A stretch of 64,000 nucleotides of DNA from Chitiniphilus purpureus. Its GTDB lineage: Bacteria; Pseudomonadota; Gammaproteobacteria; Burkholderiales; Chitinibacteraceae. Where the stretch lies: positions 1,821,501-1,885,500 of the forward strand of contig NZ_CP106753.1 in assembly GCF_025642115.1 (NCBI RefSeq), given 5' to 3'. The notes beneath the pieces were generated by a model. That model was given only the letters and a program-made list of their open reading frames with translations. It did no database searches and was not told the DNA's origin. Positions 19,566 through 31,983 of the stretch are shown piece after piece. Position numbers and translations under genes: made by a program. Positions within the stretch are counted from its first letter, which is position 1; the number at the start of each line of letters is the position of its first letter.

Positions 19566-20138
19566 TCATCCGTTCATCATCGGGACCAGCACGAGGATGC
19601 TGAGGATCGCCCACGCGCCCGCACCGATCCACATCACGAGGTAGGTCAGGTCACGCACCTCATCGCGCCGCTCGTAGCCGGCCATGGTCGGCACACCGTG
19701 GTATACCAGCGCGCAGGCGGCCAGCAGGCCCAGCACGGCACAGGCGATGTTGAAGCCAAGGTTGGGCACGAACAGCGTCAGCGACGACAGCCACATCGGC
19801 ACGGCGGCGATTGCCGCCAGCAGGAAGCCGTGGTCGAAGCTGCTGCTGTCCACCTGCCGTGCGGTCAGCCGGTGCACCACCCAGCCCATCAGTACCACGG
19901 TCGCCAGCTCGGCCGCAAGGAAGATCGCCGCGAGCATCGCCCAGCCGGACAGACCCAGCGCCGGGGCATAGTACCCGCCCGAACGCATGCCGGCGTACAG
20001 GATCATCAGCGCCGGCAGCAGCGACAGCGGCAGCACCAGCTTGAAGAACACCGCGCGCGCATGTGGATGCGTGGCGCGCAGCTCGTCCCAGCCCTGATGG
20101 AACGAAACGAACATTTGGGAATAGTCAGCCAGTTTCAT
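19566..20138 (-). CDS. Yip1 family inner-membrane protein
   Basis: A 190-residue protein with five hydrophobic segments, matching the Yip1/DUF1282 family (YohC-like). Typical segments are [10 protein letters not shown] near the N-terminus and [14 protein letters not shown] in the middle. The ATG at 20138 has an AGGAGG Shine-Dalgarno 6 nt upstream and was preferred to a TTG two codons earlier. The function of the bacterial members is unknown. Confidence 0.85.
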   Translation of the reverse strand: MKLADYSQMFVSFHQGWDELRATHPHARAVFFKLVLPLSLLPALMILYAGMRSGGYYAPALGLSGWAMLAAIFLAAELATVVLMGWVVHRLTARQVDSSSFDHGFLLAAIAAVPMWLSSLTLFVPNLGFNIACAVLGLLAACALVYHGVPTMAGYERRDEVRDLTYLVMWIGAGAWAILSILVLVPMMNG

Positions 20139-20299
20139 GGACAACCTCCTGCTGCGTATCCGATCAACAGGATCGGAATGCCAGCTTAGACTGGGTGCGG
20201 GACACTAATTCCACGGGTATGACCGACGGTGGCGCAGCGCAGCGGGCGGAGGCTTTCCGCTACAATCAACCTTCTTTGAACCCGCGCCCCTTTTCCAGC

Positions 20300-21985
20300 A
20301 TGAGCAACGACGTACCGGCCAGCAATTTCATCCGCCAAATCATCGAGGCCGATCTTGCCTCGGGCAAGCATCGCCAGGTGGCGACGCGCTTCCCACCCGA
20401 GCCCAACGGCTATCTGCACATCGGGCACGTCAAGGCCATCCAGATCAACTTCGGACTGGCGCAGGATTTCAACGGCTGCTGCAACCTGCGCATGGATGAC
20501 ACCAATCCGGAGAAGGAAGAGGACGAGTACGTCAACGCGATCCAGGAGGATGTGCGCTGGCTCGGGTTCGACTGGCATGGCCAGACCCGTTTCGCGTCTG
20601 ACTATTTCCAGCGGCTCTACGACTATGCCGAGGAACTCATCCTTGCCGGCAAGGCTTTCGTGTGCGACCTCACGCCCGAAGCGATGCGCGAACACCGCGG
20701 CGATTTCGTCAGGCCGGGCAAGGACAGCCCCTACCGCAACCGCAGCGTCGAGGAGAACCTCGAGCTTTTTCGCCGGATGAAGGCAGGCGAGTTCGAGGAC
20801 GGCAGCAAGACGCTGCGACTCCGGATCGACATGGCCTCGCCCAACCTGAACCTGCGCGATCCGGTCATCTATCGCATCAAGCGCGCGCATCACCATCGCA
20901 CCGGCGACAACTGGTGCATCTACCCGATGTACGACTACACCCACTGCATCTCCGATGCGCTGGAAGGCATCACCCATAGCCTGTGCTCGCTCGAATTCGA
21001 GGATCACCGGCCGCTGTACGACTGGGTGCTCGACAACATCACCATCGACGCCCACCCGCAGCAGATCGAGTTCTCACGGCTGGAGCTGCTCTACACCATC
21101 ACCTCCAAGCGCAAGCTGATGCAGCTGGTGCAGGAGGGGTTCGTCGGCGGCTGGGATGATCCGCGGATGACCACGGTATCGGGCATGCGCCGGCGTGGCT
21201 ACACACCGGAAGGGTTGCGGCTCTTTGCCCAGCGCGTCGGCGTCTCCAAGTCCGAGAACGTGGTCGACTTCAGCGTGCTCGAAGGCGCGGTGCGCGAGTC
21301 GCTGGAGGAATCGAGCCCGCGCATCATGGCGGTGCTCGATCCGCTCAAGGTGACGCTCACCAACTACGAAGCGGGCCGCACCGGCTCGCGTAGCGCGCCG
21401 TTCCACCCGCATCATCCCGAGTTTGGCGAGCGCGAGGTGCCCATCGGCGCAACCCTGTGGATCGAGCGCGACGATTTCGCCGAGGTGCCGCCCAAGGGCT
21501 GGCAGCGCCTGACCCCGGGCGGTGAGGTGCGGTTGCGCTATTCCTATGTGATCCGGTGCGACGACGTGGTCAAGGATGCGGACGGCAACGTCGTCGAGCT
21601 CAAGTGCAGCATCGACCACGACACGCTGGGCCAGAACCCGGTGGGCCGCAAGGTCAAGGGCGTGATCCACTGGGTCAGCGAAGCGCACTCGGTGCCGGCC
21701 CAGGTGCGGCTCTACGACCGGCTCTTCACTGTGCCGCGTCCGGATGCCGTGCGCGGCGAGGACGGCCAGTACCTCGACTTCAAGCAGTTCATCAATCCCG
21801 ATTCGCTCAGGACGGTGACCGCCTACGTGGAACGGGTGGCGCTTGACCTGCCGGCCGAGGCGCGCTACCAGTTCGAGCGGCTGGGCTATTTCGTCACCGA
21901 CCGCCGCGACCATCGGCCGGGTGAGCAACTGGTGTTCAACCGCACCGTGACGCTCAAGGATTCCTGGGCCAAGGAGCAGGCATGA
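20300..21985 (+). CDS. glnS: glutaminyl-tRNA synthetase
   Basis: A 561-residue class I aminoacyl-tRNA synthetase that charges tRNA-Gln. The HIGH motif is at residues 40-43 and the KMSKS equivalent VSKSEN around 314-319. Other family segments are FPPEPNGYL and [16 protein letters not shown] hexamer at 20261-20266 is about 33 bp before the ATG. The [15 protein letters not shown] start is typical; the frame is open further upstream but overlaps the divergent promoter region. Its stop overlaps the next gene by 4 bp. Confidence 0.97.
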   Translation: MSNDVPASNFIRQIIEADLASGKHRQVATRFPPEPNGYLHIGHVKAIQINFGLAQDFNGCCNLRMDDTNPEKEEDEYVNAIQEDVRWLGFDWHGQTRFASDYFQRLYDYAEELILAGKAFVCDLTPEAMREHRGDFVRPGKDSPYRNRSVEENLELFRRMKAGEFEDGSKTLRLRIDMASPNLNLRDPVIYRIKRAHHHRTGDNWCIYPMYDYTHCISDALEGITHSLCSLEFEDHRPLYDWVLDNITIDAHPQQIEFSRLELLYTITSKRKLMQLVQEGFVGGWDDPRMTTVSGMRRRGYTPEGLRLFAQRVGVSKSENVVDFSVLEGAVRESLEESSPRIMAVLDPLKVTLTNYEAGRTGSRSAPFHPHHPEFGEREVPIGATLWIERDDFAEVPPKGWQRLTPGGEVRLRYSYVIRCDDVVKDADGNVVELKCSIDHDTLGQNPVGRKVKGVIHWVSEAHSVPAQVRLYDRLFTVPRPDAVRGEDGQYLDFKQFINPDSLRTVTAYVERVALDLPAEARYQFERLGYFVTDRRDHRPGEQLVFNRTVTLKDSWAKEQA

Positions 21986-22407
21986 GGCAGGCGCTGCGCA
22001 ACGGCTTTGCCTGGGCAGCGCTGCTGCCGGGCATCGTGCTGGCCGACCCCGGGCCCGCGGCTTCCAGCGAGCCCGCCGCCGCGCCACGGCGCGCCGTGAT
22101 CCATCGTGGCGAGCCGGGCCAGACGCCGGTGGAGGCCGCCTACCGGTATCTGAAGGACCGGATCGCCGACGAGTATGGCGTTGCGCCTTACCGCGAACTG
22201 CGCATCGAGCAGCGCGCGCTGGGGGCGGATGCGCACCGGATTGCGCTGCAGATGCAGCTGAAGGGCTGGCCGGACGGCGCGGTGGCGGCCTACCGCTTCA
22301 ATTTCGCGCTGTCGTTCGAAGCGCCATCCACCTGGGTGATCGAACAGGTACGCGAGGATTGGCAATGCCGGCGCGGCAAGGGCTGGACGCAGCGGCCTTG
22401 CCGATAG
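21982..22407 (+). CDS. exported hypothetical protein coupled to glnS
   Basis: A 141-residue protein with a probable signal peptide (residues 1-21, ending LLPGIVLA), then an Ala/Pro-rich stretch and a compact C-terminal domain. Two cysteines near the C-terminus ([15 protein letters not shown]) could form a disulfide in the periplasm. The ATG overlaps the glnS stop by 4 bp, so it is co-translated. I do not recognise the family. Confidence 0.65.
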   Translation: MRQALRNGFAWAALLPGIVLADPGPAASSEPAAAPRRAVIHRGEPGQTPVEAAYRYLKDRIADEYGVAPYRELRIEQRALGADAHRIALQMQLKGWPDGAVAAYRFNFALSFEAPSTWVIEQVREDWQCRRGKGWTQRPCR

Positions 22408-22473
22408 CCATTGCCGGACCGGAAACCGCAGGCACGCCGGATGCCTGCGCCATCAGCAGCAAGGGGAGAGCGG

Positions 22474-24180
22474 ATGGACCAAGAACAACGCATCAGCAAG
22501 CGTGAGCTGTTCCGTAATTTCTGGCGATTGGCCAAGCCCTATTGGGTCTCGGAGGAAAGATGGCGCGCCGGTGCCCTGCTGGCTGCGGTGGTCGCGCTGA
22601 GCCTTGGCATCGTCTACATGAACGTGCAGTTCAATGCCTGGTACAGCGTGTTCTACAACACGCTGCAGAACCTGGATGCCAAGGGATTCTGGCAGGCCAT
22701 CGTCAAGTTCACCTGGCTCGCCGGCATCTACATCGTGATTGCCGTGTACGCCAACTATCTGCAGCAGTTGCTGGAGATTCGCTGGCGTCGTTGGATGACC
22801 GAGCACTTCAATCAACGTTGGCTCGATCACCAGGGCTACTACCGGCTGCAGTTGACCGACAAGGAAACCGACAACCCTGATCAGCGGATCGCCGAGGACA
22901 TCAACCAGTTCGTTTCGCTGACGCTGGGATTGTCGCTGGGGCTGTTGCGCTCGGTGGTGACCTTTGTGTCGTTCGTCTCCATCCTGTGGGCGCTGTCGGG
23001 GCCGCTGAGCTTTGCCTTCGCCGGGCGGACCTGGGAAATCCAGGGCTACATGCTGTGGGTGGCGCTGATCTACGCCGCAGTGGGGACCGCCATCACGATC
23101 TGGATCGGCAAGCCGCTGGTGGGCCTGAATTTCGAACAGCAACGGCGCGAGGCCAATTTCCGTTTCGCCCTGATCCGTGTCCGGGAGAACGCGGAATCGA
23201 TCGCGCTGTATGAAGGCGAGCGGCAGGAGGCGCACACCTTGCGCACCCGCTTCCAGCACGTGCTGGCCAATGCGCTGACCTTGATTGGCAGGCAAAAGCG
23301 CCTGTCGTGGTTCACCACCTTCTGGGGGCAGCTTGCCATCATCTTCCCGATGCTGGTGGGCGCGCCGCGCCTGTTTGCCAAGGAAATCCAGCTGGGTGGC
23401 CTGATGCAGATCGTCAATGCGTTCGGCAAGGTCTACGACTCGCTGGAATTCGTGATCAGCAGCTTCAATTCACTTGCGGTATGGAAGGCGGTGATCGACC
23501 GGTTGGCGCTGTTCGAACGTGGGCTATTCAAGGCCGGCGCCCTGGCGGTGATCGCGCCAGCCCCGGCGGAGGAACGTTTCGACGCCGCCGCGCTCGAGGT
23601 ACGCAAGCCCGACGGGCGCGTGTTGCTTGCCGATCTGGCGTTCTCGTTGCAGCGTGGCGAGCGTCTGCTGGTGCAAGGTCTGTCGGGCACCGGCAAGAGC
23701 ACGCTGCTGCGCACGCTCGCGGGCATCTGGCCGTTTGCCCAGGGGCGGACCGCCTATCCGGATGATGCATTGTTCCTGTCGCAACGACCCTATATGCCGC
23801 TCGGGACCTTGCGCGAGCTGCTGTGCTACCCGCGCGAGGTGGCGGTCGACGACGCGACGCTGGCCGAGCTGCTGCACAAGGTACATCTGCCGCATCTGGC
23901 CGGGCGTCTGGACGAGGTGGACAGCTGGTCGCACATCCTGAGTCTGGGTGAGCAGCAGCGGATCGCCATCGCCCGCGCGCTGCTGGAGCGTCCGCAGGTG
24001 CTGGTGCTCGACGAGGCCACCTCGTCGATCGACGAGCCGACCGAGTCCGCGCTCTACCAGACGCTGATCCGCGACCTGCCCGGCGCGATCATGATCAGCG
24101 TCGGCCATCGTTCGTCGCTGCGCGCGTTCCACAACCGCTTTCTCGATTGCCAGGGCGAGGGCCGCTGGGCATTGAGCTGA
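22474..24180 (+). CDS. ABC transporter with fused permease and ATPase (SbmA/BacA-YddA type)
   Basis: A 568-residue half-transporter. The N-terminal membrane domain (about 1-350) contains the SbmA/ABCD-type segments [15 protein letters not shown] and [15 protein letters not shown], and [13 protein letters not shown]. The ATPase domain has Walker [10 protein letters not shown] (402-410), the signature LSLGEQQR and Walker [11 protein letters not shown]. It probably works as a homodimer in the inner membrane. Relatives are YddA-like proteins and the vitamin B12/peptide transporters of the SbmA group; the substrate is not predictable. A GGGGAGAG Shine-Dalgarno supports the ATG at 22474. Confidence 0.9.
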   Translation: MDQEQRISKRELFRNFWRLAKPYWVSEERWRAGALLAAVVALSLGIVYMNVQFNAWYSVFYNTLQNLDAKGFWQAIVKFTWLAGIYIVIAVYANYLQQLLEIRWRRWMTEHFNQRWLDHQGYYRLQLTDKETDNPDQRIAEDINQFVSLTLGLSLGLLRSVVTFVSFVSILWALSGPLSFAFAGRTWEIQGYMLWVALIYAAVGTAITIWIGKPLVGLNFEQQRREANFRFALIRVRENAESIALYEGERQEAHTLRTRFQHVLANALTLIGRQKRLSWFTTFWGQLAIIFPMLVGAPRLFAKEIQLGGLMQIVNAFGKVYDSLEFVISSFNSLAVWKAVIDRLALFERGLFKAGALAVIAPAPAEERFDAAALEVRKPDGRVLLADLAFSLQRGERLLVQGLSGTGKSTLLRTLAGIWPFAQGRTAYPDDALFLSQRPYMPLGTLRELLCYPREVAVDDATLAELLHKVHLPHLAGRLDEVDSWSHILSLGEQQRIAIARALLERPQVLVLDEATSSIDEPTESALYQTLIRDLPGAIMISVGHRSSLRAFHNRFLDCQGEGRWALS

Positions 24181-24217
24181 ATCTGACGCGGCCGGCGGGC
24201 CGCCTCCCGGAACATCC

Positions 24218-25291
24218 ATGACCACACTGAAAAATGACACCTTCCTGCGCGCGCTGCTGCGCGAACCCACTGGGTACACGCCGGTCTGGCTGATGCGCCA
24301 GGCCGGGCGCTATCTGCCCGAGTATTGCGCCACACGCAAACGTGCCGGCTCGTTCCTACAGCTGTGCAAGTCCACCGACCTTGCCACCGAAGTGACGCTG
24401 CAGCCGCTGGAACGCTTCCCGCTCGATGCCGCCATCCTGTTCTCCGACATCCTCACCGTGCCCGACGCCATGGGGCTGGGGCTCTACTTCGCCGAAGGCG
24501 AGGGGCCCCGGTTCGAGCGGCCGCTGCAGGATGAGGCCGCGATCCGCGCGCTGGCCGTGCCCGACGTGGGCAGCGATCTGGCCTACGTGACCGACGCCGT
24601 GCGCAGCATCCGCCGCGCCCTAGATGGCCGCGTCCCATTGATCGGTTTCTCGGGCAGCCCGTTCACGCTGGCCTGCTACATGATCGAAGGCGGTGGCTCA
24701 AGCGATTTCCGGCGCGTCAAGACGCTGCTGTACGACCGCCCGGACCTGCTGCACCACGTACTCGATATCACGGCCCGTGCCGTCACCGACTACCTCAATG
24801 CCCAGATCGCCGCCGGTGCGCAGGCGGTGCAGATCTTCGATACCTGGGGCGGGGCGCTCGCCTACGGCAAGTACCAGGAATTCTCGCTGGGCTATATGCA
24901 GCGCATCGTGGCCGGCCTCACCCGCGAGGCGGAGGGCCGCCAGGTGCCGGTCATCGTGTTCACCAAGGGTGGCGGGCTGTGGCTGGAAGACATTGCCGAC
25001 ATCGGATGCGACGCCATCGGCCTGGACTGGACCATGAACCTGGCCCAGGCCCGCGCACGCGTGGGCGGGCGCGTCGCGCTGCAGGGCAACTTCGACCCGA
25101 GCGCACTCTTTGCCAACCCGCAGGCGATCGATGCCGAGGTGGGGCGCTTGCTGGCGGACTACGGCCATGGCGGCGGCCACGTGTTCAACCTTGGCCATGG
25201 CATCAACCAGTTCACGCCGCCCGAGCATGTCGCCGTGCTGGTCGATGCGGTCCATCGGCATTCATTGCCTTACCACGCGCCGGCGCCGTGA
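24218..25291 (+). CDS. hemE: uroporphyrinogen decarboxylase
   Basis: A 357-residue cytosolic enzyme that converts uroporphyrinogen III to coproporphyrinogen III in haem synthesis. The N-terminal signature [15 protein letters not shown] and the second signature [13 protein letters not shown] are present, and the catalytic Asp is in [14 protein letters not shown]. The length is standard. It starts 37 bp after the ABC transporter stop. An intrinsic terminator at 25412-25435 follows. Confidence 0.97.
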   Translation: MTTLKNDTFLRALLREPTGYTPVWLMRQAGRYLPEYCATRKRAGSFLQLCKSTDLATEVTLQPLERFPLDAAILFSDILTVPDAMGLGLYFAEGEGPRFERPLQDEAAIRALAVPDVGSDLAYVTDAVRSIRRALDGRVPLIGFSGSPFTLACYMIEGGGSSDFRRVKTLLYDRPDLLHHVLDITARAVTDYLNAQIAAGAQAVQIFDTWGGALAYGKYQEFSLGYMQRIVAGLTREAEGRQVPVIVFTKGGGLWLEDIADIGCDAIGLDWTMNLAQARARVGGRVALQGNFDPSALFANPQAIDAEVGRLLADYGHGGGHVFNLGHGINQFTPPEHVAVLVDAVHRHSLPYHAPAP

Positions 25292-25355
25292 ATCTGAGGC
25301 AAAACAAGCCGTTACCTGCGCTTGCTCGTGCAAAGGTCGCGGTTTCGGCCTTAAG

Positions 25356-25364
25356 TTATGCACA
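25356..25364 (+). promoter_or_regulatory. DnaA box
   Basis: TTATGCACA, a full match to the DnaA box consensus TTATNCACA, lying 65 bp after the hemE stop and before its terminator. Binding is inferred. Confidence 0.5.
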
Positions 25365-25411
25365 AGCACGGTAAGCTGACGCTCCGGCTTGTCAAGCAGG
25401 GCGCGCAGTGC

Positions 25412-25435
25412 CACCCCCGATCCGGGGTGTTTTTT
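25412..25435 (+). terminator. hemE intrinsic terminator
   Basis: A 6-bp stem (25412-25417 with 25424-25429) that can alternatively pair as CCCCG/CGGGG, followed by a T-run (25430-25435). Position and form fit an intrinsic terminator after hemE. Confidence 0.8.
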
Positions 25436-25440
25436 CAAGG

Positions 25441-25490
25441 TGTTGATTTTTAAGTATTTTTCTGTTTGGTGTAAAAAATAGGCAATCTAG
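25441..25490. other. AT-rich patch upstream of priA
   Basis: Only 13 of 50 bases are G or C (8 of the first 40), in a genome that is otherwise GC-rich. It lies between two DnaA boxes and after the hemE terminator. It probably contains the priA promoter, but no -35/-10 pair with good spacing stood out. It also resembles a DNA-unwinding element. Confidence 0.55.
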
Positions 25491-25535
25491 CTGGTGGCCC
25501 ATAAAAACAAGGGTTCGAACGAGATATCGCCAGAT

Positions 25536-25576
25536 TGCACACAAAGTTATCCACAAGAGTTGTGGGTAGTTGTGCA
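25536..25576. promoter_or_regulatory. hyphenated inverted repeat containing a DnaA box, upstream of priA
   Basis: TTATCCACA at 25547-25555 matches the DnaA box consensus. A second degenerate copy is on the other strand at about 25561-25569 (two mismatches). Outer arms TGCACA (25536-25541) and TGTGCA (25571-25576) extend the symmetry. It ends about 65 bp before the priA start, so a DNA-binding protein here could control priA. Confidence 0.5.
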
Positions 25577-25642
25577 GTACCTGGCCGTACCCCTCACGCT
25601 GACGTGTGCAATGTCCCAGCGCATGCCGCGGATGGGGGGAGG

Positions 25643-27814
<2,172 letters not shown>

Positions 27815-27906
27815 CTGGCACGGGGCAGGTGCCGCGCCGCCGGCAGTCGTGCCCGCACAATCAATCCGCGCCCCAGGGGCGCAATGGCAGAAGGTGAGCG
27901 AAGCGA

Positions 27907-28821
27907 ATGGCAACGACCCCCGGCGATCTGGTCCGTCTGATCGTTCATGGCAAGGCGGCCGCCGATCCGGAACTGCGCGAAGCGGTGCTTGCCGCGCGCA
28001 ACCAGGGCCACCGGCTGGAAGTGCGCGTCACCTGGGAGCAGGGCGATGCAGCGCGTTTCACGCATGAGGCGGTTGCCGAAGGGGCCGCCACCGTGATCGC
28101 CGGCGGCGGCGACGGCACACTCAACGAAGTGGCGGGGGCAATCCTGGCGCACGACATCGAGCAACGGCCGGTGCTGGGGCTGGTGCCGCTCGGCACGGCC
28201 AACGATTTCGCGCATGGCGCCGGCATCCCGCTTGCACCGCTGCCGGCATTGCGCCTGGCGTTGGCCGGTCCGATCGCCACGGTCGACGCGGGGCGGGTGA
28301 ACGAGCGCATCTTCGTCAACATGGCCACCGGCGGCTTCGGCACCCAGCTCACCGTCGATACGCCGTCCGAGCAGAAGGAACTGCTGGGCGGTTTCGCCTA
28401 TCTGCTGACCGGACTGCGCCGCTTCACCTCGATCACCGCTGATTACGGCAAGGTGGTCGGACCCGGCTTCAATTGGGAAGGCGACTTCCTGGTGCTGGCG
28501 GTGGGCAACGGCTCGCAGGCCGGTGGCGGCCACCTGCTGTGCCCACAGGCACGGCTGGACAATGGTCTGCTCGATCTGCGCATCCTGGCGGGCGAGGAAC
28601 TGCTGCCCACGCTGCTGGAGCGGCTGATCGACGGCGAGGAGGCCGAAAGCGTGGTCAGTGCGCGTGTGCCATGGTTGACGCTGGAAACGCCGCACCCCGT
28701 CCATCTGAACCTGGATGGCGAACCGCTGGCCGGAACCCATTTCAGGATCGAGGCGCTGCCGGGGGCGTTGCGGTTTCGCCTGCCCGGCTACTGCCCGTTG
28801 CTCGACCGCGCGGTCGGCTGA
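27907..28821 (+). CDS. yegS: YegS-type lipid kinase
   Basis: A 304-residue protein of the diacylglycerol-kinase-like family. The nucleotide-binding motif GGGDGTLNE is at residues 66-74 and PLGTANDFAHG follows around 96-106. YegS phosphorylates phosphatidylglycerol in vitro, and its physiological substrate is unclear. It starts 92 bp after priA on the same strand and ends convergently with the PII gene. Confidence 0.9.
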   Translation: MATTPGDLVRLIVHGKAAADPELREAVLAARNQGHRLEVRVTWEQGDAARFTHEAVAEGAATVIAGGGDGTLNEVAGAILAHDIEQRPVLGLVPLGTANDFAHGAGIPLAPLPALRLALAGPIATVDAGRVNERIFVNMATGGFGTQLTVDTPSEQKELLGGFAYLLTGLRRFTSITADYGKVVGPGFNWEGDFLVLAVGNGSQAGGGHLLCPQARLDNGLLDLRILAGEELLPTLLERLIDGEEAESVVSARVPWLTLETPHPVHLNLDGEPLAGTHFRIEALPGALRFRLPGYCPLLDRAVG

Positions 28822-28885
28822 ACCGCGGCGGAGCCCGCATGGCGCGGCGCCGGCCAGACGCCGCGGACCATCGGGAACGGGTGCC

Positions 28886-29275
<390 letters not shown>

Positions 29276-30004
29276 TCAGCGCCCCGGATCCAGCCGCAGC
29301 GTGCGCGCGTTGCCGCTGCCGCCGAGCAGATTCAGCAGCGGGGCGAACTGGGCCTCCTGGCCGCTTGCGGGGGTGAAGGTCAGCTCGCCCTGCGGTCCGG
29401 TGCCCGTCAGACGTCCGTTGCCGACAATGGCCAGCGTGCCGCCGAGCGGGGCGATCTGCCAGGTCGGCACGCTGCCTTCACGACCCAGGGTGATGCGGTA
29501 GTCGCCGAACGGATTGGCGTTCGGGGTCACCATGGCGTTGGCACGTAGCCATTGGACCACCGTGGCGTTCCAATCCGTGCGTGACAACAGCGGCGCGTCG
29601 ATGCGCAGCTCGCCGCCAAGCTGGATCGCGGCCAGGCGCTTGTCCAGCGCGAACAGCGGGGCGGCCGGCAGCTGCAGCGCAACGGCCTCGGCCCGGGCGC
29701 CGCCGGCACCCAGCACCAGCCTTGCCTGGCCGGGCTGATCCCGATGCCGCGTGCTCAGTTGCCAGGCCAGCTCGCCCCGCAGCAACGCCGCCGGTTGCCA
29801 CTGCCAGCGCACATCCTGCAGCAGCTGCATGCCATTGACGCCCAACTGGCCGATCCGGCCTTGCCAGAGCGTGCCTTCGACCGACCCCGCCTGCCATGGC
29901 GCGGGCAACTGCCCGATGAACAGCACCGCCGGCAGGCGCGCCAGCGCGAACAGCAGCAGGAGCGCACCGAACCACCAGCCCAGCCGCGAGACCCGGCGCC
30001 TCAT
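29276..30004 (-). CDS. gspN: type II secretion system protein N
   Basis: A 242-residue inner-membrane protein with one N-terminal membrane anchor (about 8-30) and a periplasmic part. The segments VEGTLWQGRIGQL, LAWQLS and NPFGDYRITLG fit the GspN/PulN family, an accessory part of the type II secretion machine. Its ATG overlaps the gspM stop by 4 bp. It ends the gspL-M-N operon; the next gene downstream, glnB, begins 51 bp later. Confidence 0.85.
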   Translation of the reverse strand: MRRRVSRLGWWFGALLLLFALARLPAVLFIGQLPAPWQAGSVEGTLWQGRIGQLGVNGMQLLQDVRWQWQPAALLRGELAWQLSTRHRDQPGQARLVLGAGGARAEAVALQLPAAPLFALDKRLAAIQLGGELRIDAPLLSRTDWNATVVQWLRANAMVTPNANPFGDYRITLGREGSVPTWQIAPLGGTLAIVGNGRLTGTGPQGELTFTPASGQEAQFAPLLNLLGGSGNARTLRLDPGR

Positions 30005-30465
30005 CGCTGCACCTCGATGCTGAGCGAAGTGCGGCCGGGCTGGCCGGTCTCCTTGATGTCCAGCTTCATGATGCGCATCCCGCTGTCGCTGCGCAGCGCG
30101 GTCAAGAGATCGAGTGCCTGCGCAAAGGGCAGGTCGGGTGCATCCACGGCGACGCGCTGGTCGGGCAGCGCGCGGATATCGGCCTGCACTCCCGCTGCCT
30201 GCACGATGCCCTGCACGGTGCTGCGCGGGTCGCCGCTGGCGCCGGCATTGGCGCGGCTGCCCTTCAGCTGCGTGATCTGGCGCTGCATCTGCGCAAGGTC
30301 GGCCTCCAGCCGGGGCAACTGCCGCTGCAGCCGCTCGCGCGCCGTCGCCGCTGGTTGCCACAGCACCAGATAGAAGAGCGCAACCGCAAGCAGCACGCCG
30401 CAGATGCCAAGGAACACGCGCTCGCGCCCGGTGCGCTGCCGCCAGAAGAGTCGAAAGCGATCCAT
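30001..30465 (-). CDS. gspM: type II secretion system protein M
   Basis: A 154-residue bitopic inner-membrane protein with a membrane segment around residues 15-35, a coiled-coil-like stretch (about 40-75) and a ferredoxin-like C-terminal domain. It partners GspL in the type II secretion inner-membrane platform. The ATG at 30465 has a GCAGGAG Shine-Dalgarno with 6-nt spacing and was preferred to a GTG 18 bp upstream. It starts 2 bp after the gspL stop and overlaps gspN by 4 bp. Confidence 0.88.
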   Translation of the reverse strand: MDRFRLFWRQRTGRERVFLGICGVLLAVALFYLVLWQPAATARERLQRQLPRLEADLAQMQRQITQLKGSRANAGASGDPRSTVQGIVQAAGVQADIRALPDQRVAVDAPDLPFAQALDLLTALRSDSGMRIMKLDIKETGQPGRTSLSIEVQR

Positions 30466-30467
30466 GT

Positions 30468-31583
30468 TCACTCCTGCCGCCACAAGACACCGCGGCCTTG
30501 GCTGCCCGGCTGCAACTCGAAGGCGAGCCCCGCCGCGGCGAGCTGGCGTTGGAGCGCGGCGGCGTCGCCGATCACTTCAAGTTCGAGTCGGCCCTCCGCC
30601 AGACGGATGCGTGCCAGCCGCAGCTGGGGCCCGGCCAGCGTATCGAGCCGCTGCAGCAGTGCGAGTGCATCGCCGCCGGCAGGGGCCCCGGCCGCACCTT
30701 CGGCCACCCCGGCCTCGCGCAGCCGGCTGGCAAGCTGCAGCACCGGATCGATCACCGGCACGCCGGGAAAGGCGGCGGCGAAGGTCTGGCGCATCTCGCG
30801 CTTGAGTGCCTCCGTACGCTGCTGCAGCCGCCACCACTCGGCCAGGTTGGCGACGGTGCACAGCAGCAGCAATGCCCCGGCCAGCGCGGCTACGCGGCGC
30901 CACGGCCGCCAATCGAACCGCCACGCCGGCTCGGCGGTGAAATCACCCTGCAGCAGATTGGTGTCGACCTCGACAGGGCCGGCGCATACCTGCTCCAGCG
31001 CGAGCTGGTCCACGGTTTCCCCGGCGGTCAGCACCGGGACGAGCGTCGGATCGTCGAACGGCACGGTCTCGCCCTGCGGCGAGATCAGCAATCCGGCGCC
31101 GTCGGGCAACGACAGCTGCAGCCAACCGGCGACAGCGGGCCTTGGCAGGCTGGCCAGCGGATAGGCGCCTTCGATCTGGTGGCCGGCCTGCTGCAAGCGT
31201 GCCAGCCACGCCGCAAGCCAGGCGCGCTCGAGCACAAATACCCGCCATTGCCGCTCGCCGAGCGGCTGCAGCGCAAAATGCAGCTGGGCGGCCGGCGCGA
31301 GCAGCTTGTCCTCCAGCGCGAGCGGCAGCAAGGCGCGCAACTTGGCGAGCGGCTGCCGGGGCAGGTTGACCTGGTGGGTGCTGATACGCTCAGGCGGTAC
31401 CAACAGCTCCAGCCTGGCGGCATGCGGCAGCGCCCCGGGCGCATCCTGGCCCTGCGCCTGCAACTGCCCGTAGGCATTGAGGGCGAACCAGGGCAGCGGC
31501 CGGTCATCGGCCGGATCGGCACCGAGCAGCACGCGCAGGCGGGCGGGCGAAAGAGGGGCGCTCACGTCAGTTTGCAGGGGCAT
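30468..31583 (-). CDS. gspL: type II secretion system protein L
   Basis: A 371-residue protein with a cytoplasmic actin-like domain (residues about 1-240), one membrane segment (around 245-265, ALAGALLLLCTVANL) and a periplasmic ferredoxin-like domain. GspL links the ATPase GspE to the platform. The ATG at 31583 gives the usual length, although a GTG seven codons in is a possible alternative. Upstream is a divergent tRNA-Leu, so the other gsp genes are not in this operon and none is seen in the window. Confidence 0.88.
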   Translation of the reverse strand: MPLQTDVSAPLSPARLRVLLGADPADDRPLPWFALNAYGQLQAQGQDAPGALPHAARLELLVPPERISTHQVNLPRQPLAKLRALLPLALEDKLLAPAAQLHFALQPLGERQWRVFVLERAWLAAWLARLQQAGHQIEGAYPLASLPRPAVAGWLQLSLPDGAGLLISPQGETVPFDDPTLVPVLTAGETVDQLALEQVCAGPVEVDTNLLQGDFTAEPAWRFDWRPWRRVAALAGALLLLCTVANLAEWWRLQQRTEALKREMRQTFAAAFPGVPVIDPVLQLASRLREAGVAEGAAGAPAGGDALALLQRLDTLAGPQLRLARIRLAEGRLELEVIGDAAALQRQLAAAGLAFELQPGSQGRGVLWRQE

Positions 31584-31691
31584 GCCTGAAAGATGCCGGA
31601 GTATGGCACAAACGCGCCGCGGCCACGAAGCCGGCGCAGACGTGCAAGGCCGCCTTGCCGTTGGCCTGCGCCCATTGCGCGCCAGCCAGGT

Positions 31692-31721
31692 TTGTGAATA
31701 GCAAATGCTTTCCCCTATAAT
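31692..31721 (+). promoter_or_regulatory. sigma-70 promoter for tRNA-Leu and tig
   Basis: A perfect TATAAT -10 at 31716-31721 with TTGTGA at 31692-31697 as -35 and an 18-bp spacer. It lies 50 bp before the tRNA-Leu gene. Confidence 0.75.
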
Positions 31722-31771
31722 CGGCGTTTGCCCAGGCGCAGCCCGTCGCGGACCGCGCGCGGCAGAGCCCC

Positions 31772-31856
31772 GCGAGGGTGGCGGAATTGGTAGACGCACT
31801 GGATTTAGGTTCCAGCGCCGCAAGGCGTGGGGGTTCGATTCCCCCCTCTCGCACCA
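31772..31856 (+). tRNA. tRNA-Leu (anticodon UAG)
   Basis: An 85-nt type II tRNA with a 7-bp acceptor stem (one G-T pair), D-arm, anticodon stem CTGGA/TCCAG with anticodon TAG, a long variable arm, T-arm with TTCGATT loop, and encoded CCA. It lies in the tig leader and is probably co-transcribed with tig. Confidence 0.95.
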
Positions 31857-31897
31857 CGGCGCCAAGCGCCGTCAACTTTCATATAAACCCATTCATT

Positions 31898-31924
31898 GCA
31901 ATGGCCGCCGGTTTCGGCCATTGC
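31898..31924 (+). repeat. perfect 10-bp hairpin in the tig leader
   Basis: A perfect 10-bp stem (31898-31907 with 31915-31924) with a 7-nt loop and no T-run. It sits 60 bp before the tig start and may be an mRNA stability or processing element downstream of the tRNA. Confidence 0.5.
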
Positions 31925-31983
31925 CTGACCGCAGCAGGCATCCGTTGAAAGCCTGCGCGAGCATTCGCCCCAAGGACATCGAC

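Noticed and set aside
25292..25642. The hemE-priA gap as the chromosomal replication origin
   Set aside because: DnaA boxes and an AT-rich patch are present and hemE flanks oriC in some alphaproteobacteria, but only two full boxes were seen, and dnaA, dnaN, rpmH, gidA and parAB are absent from the surroundings. I kept it as a regulatory finding only.
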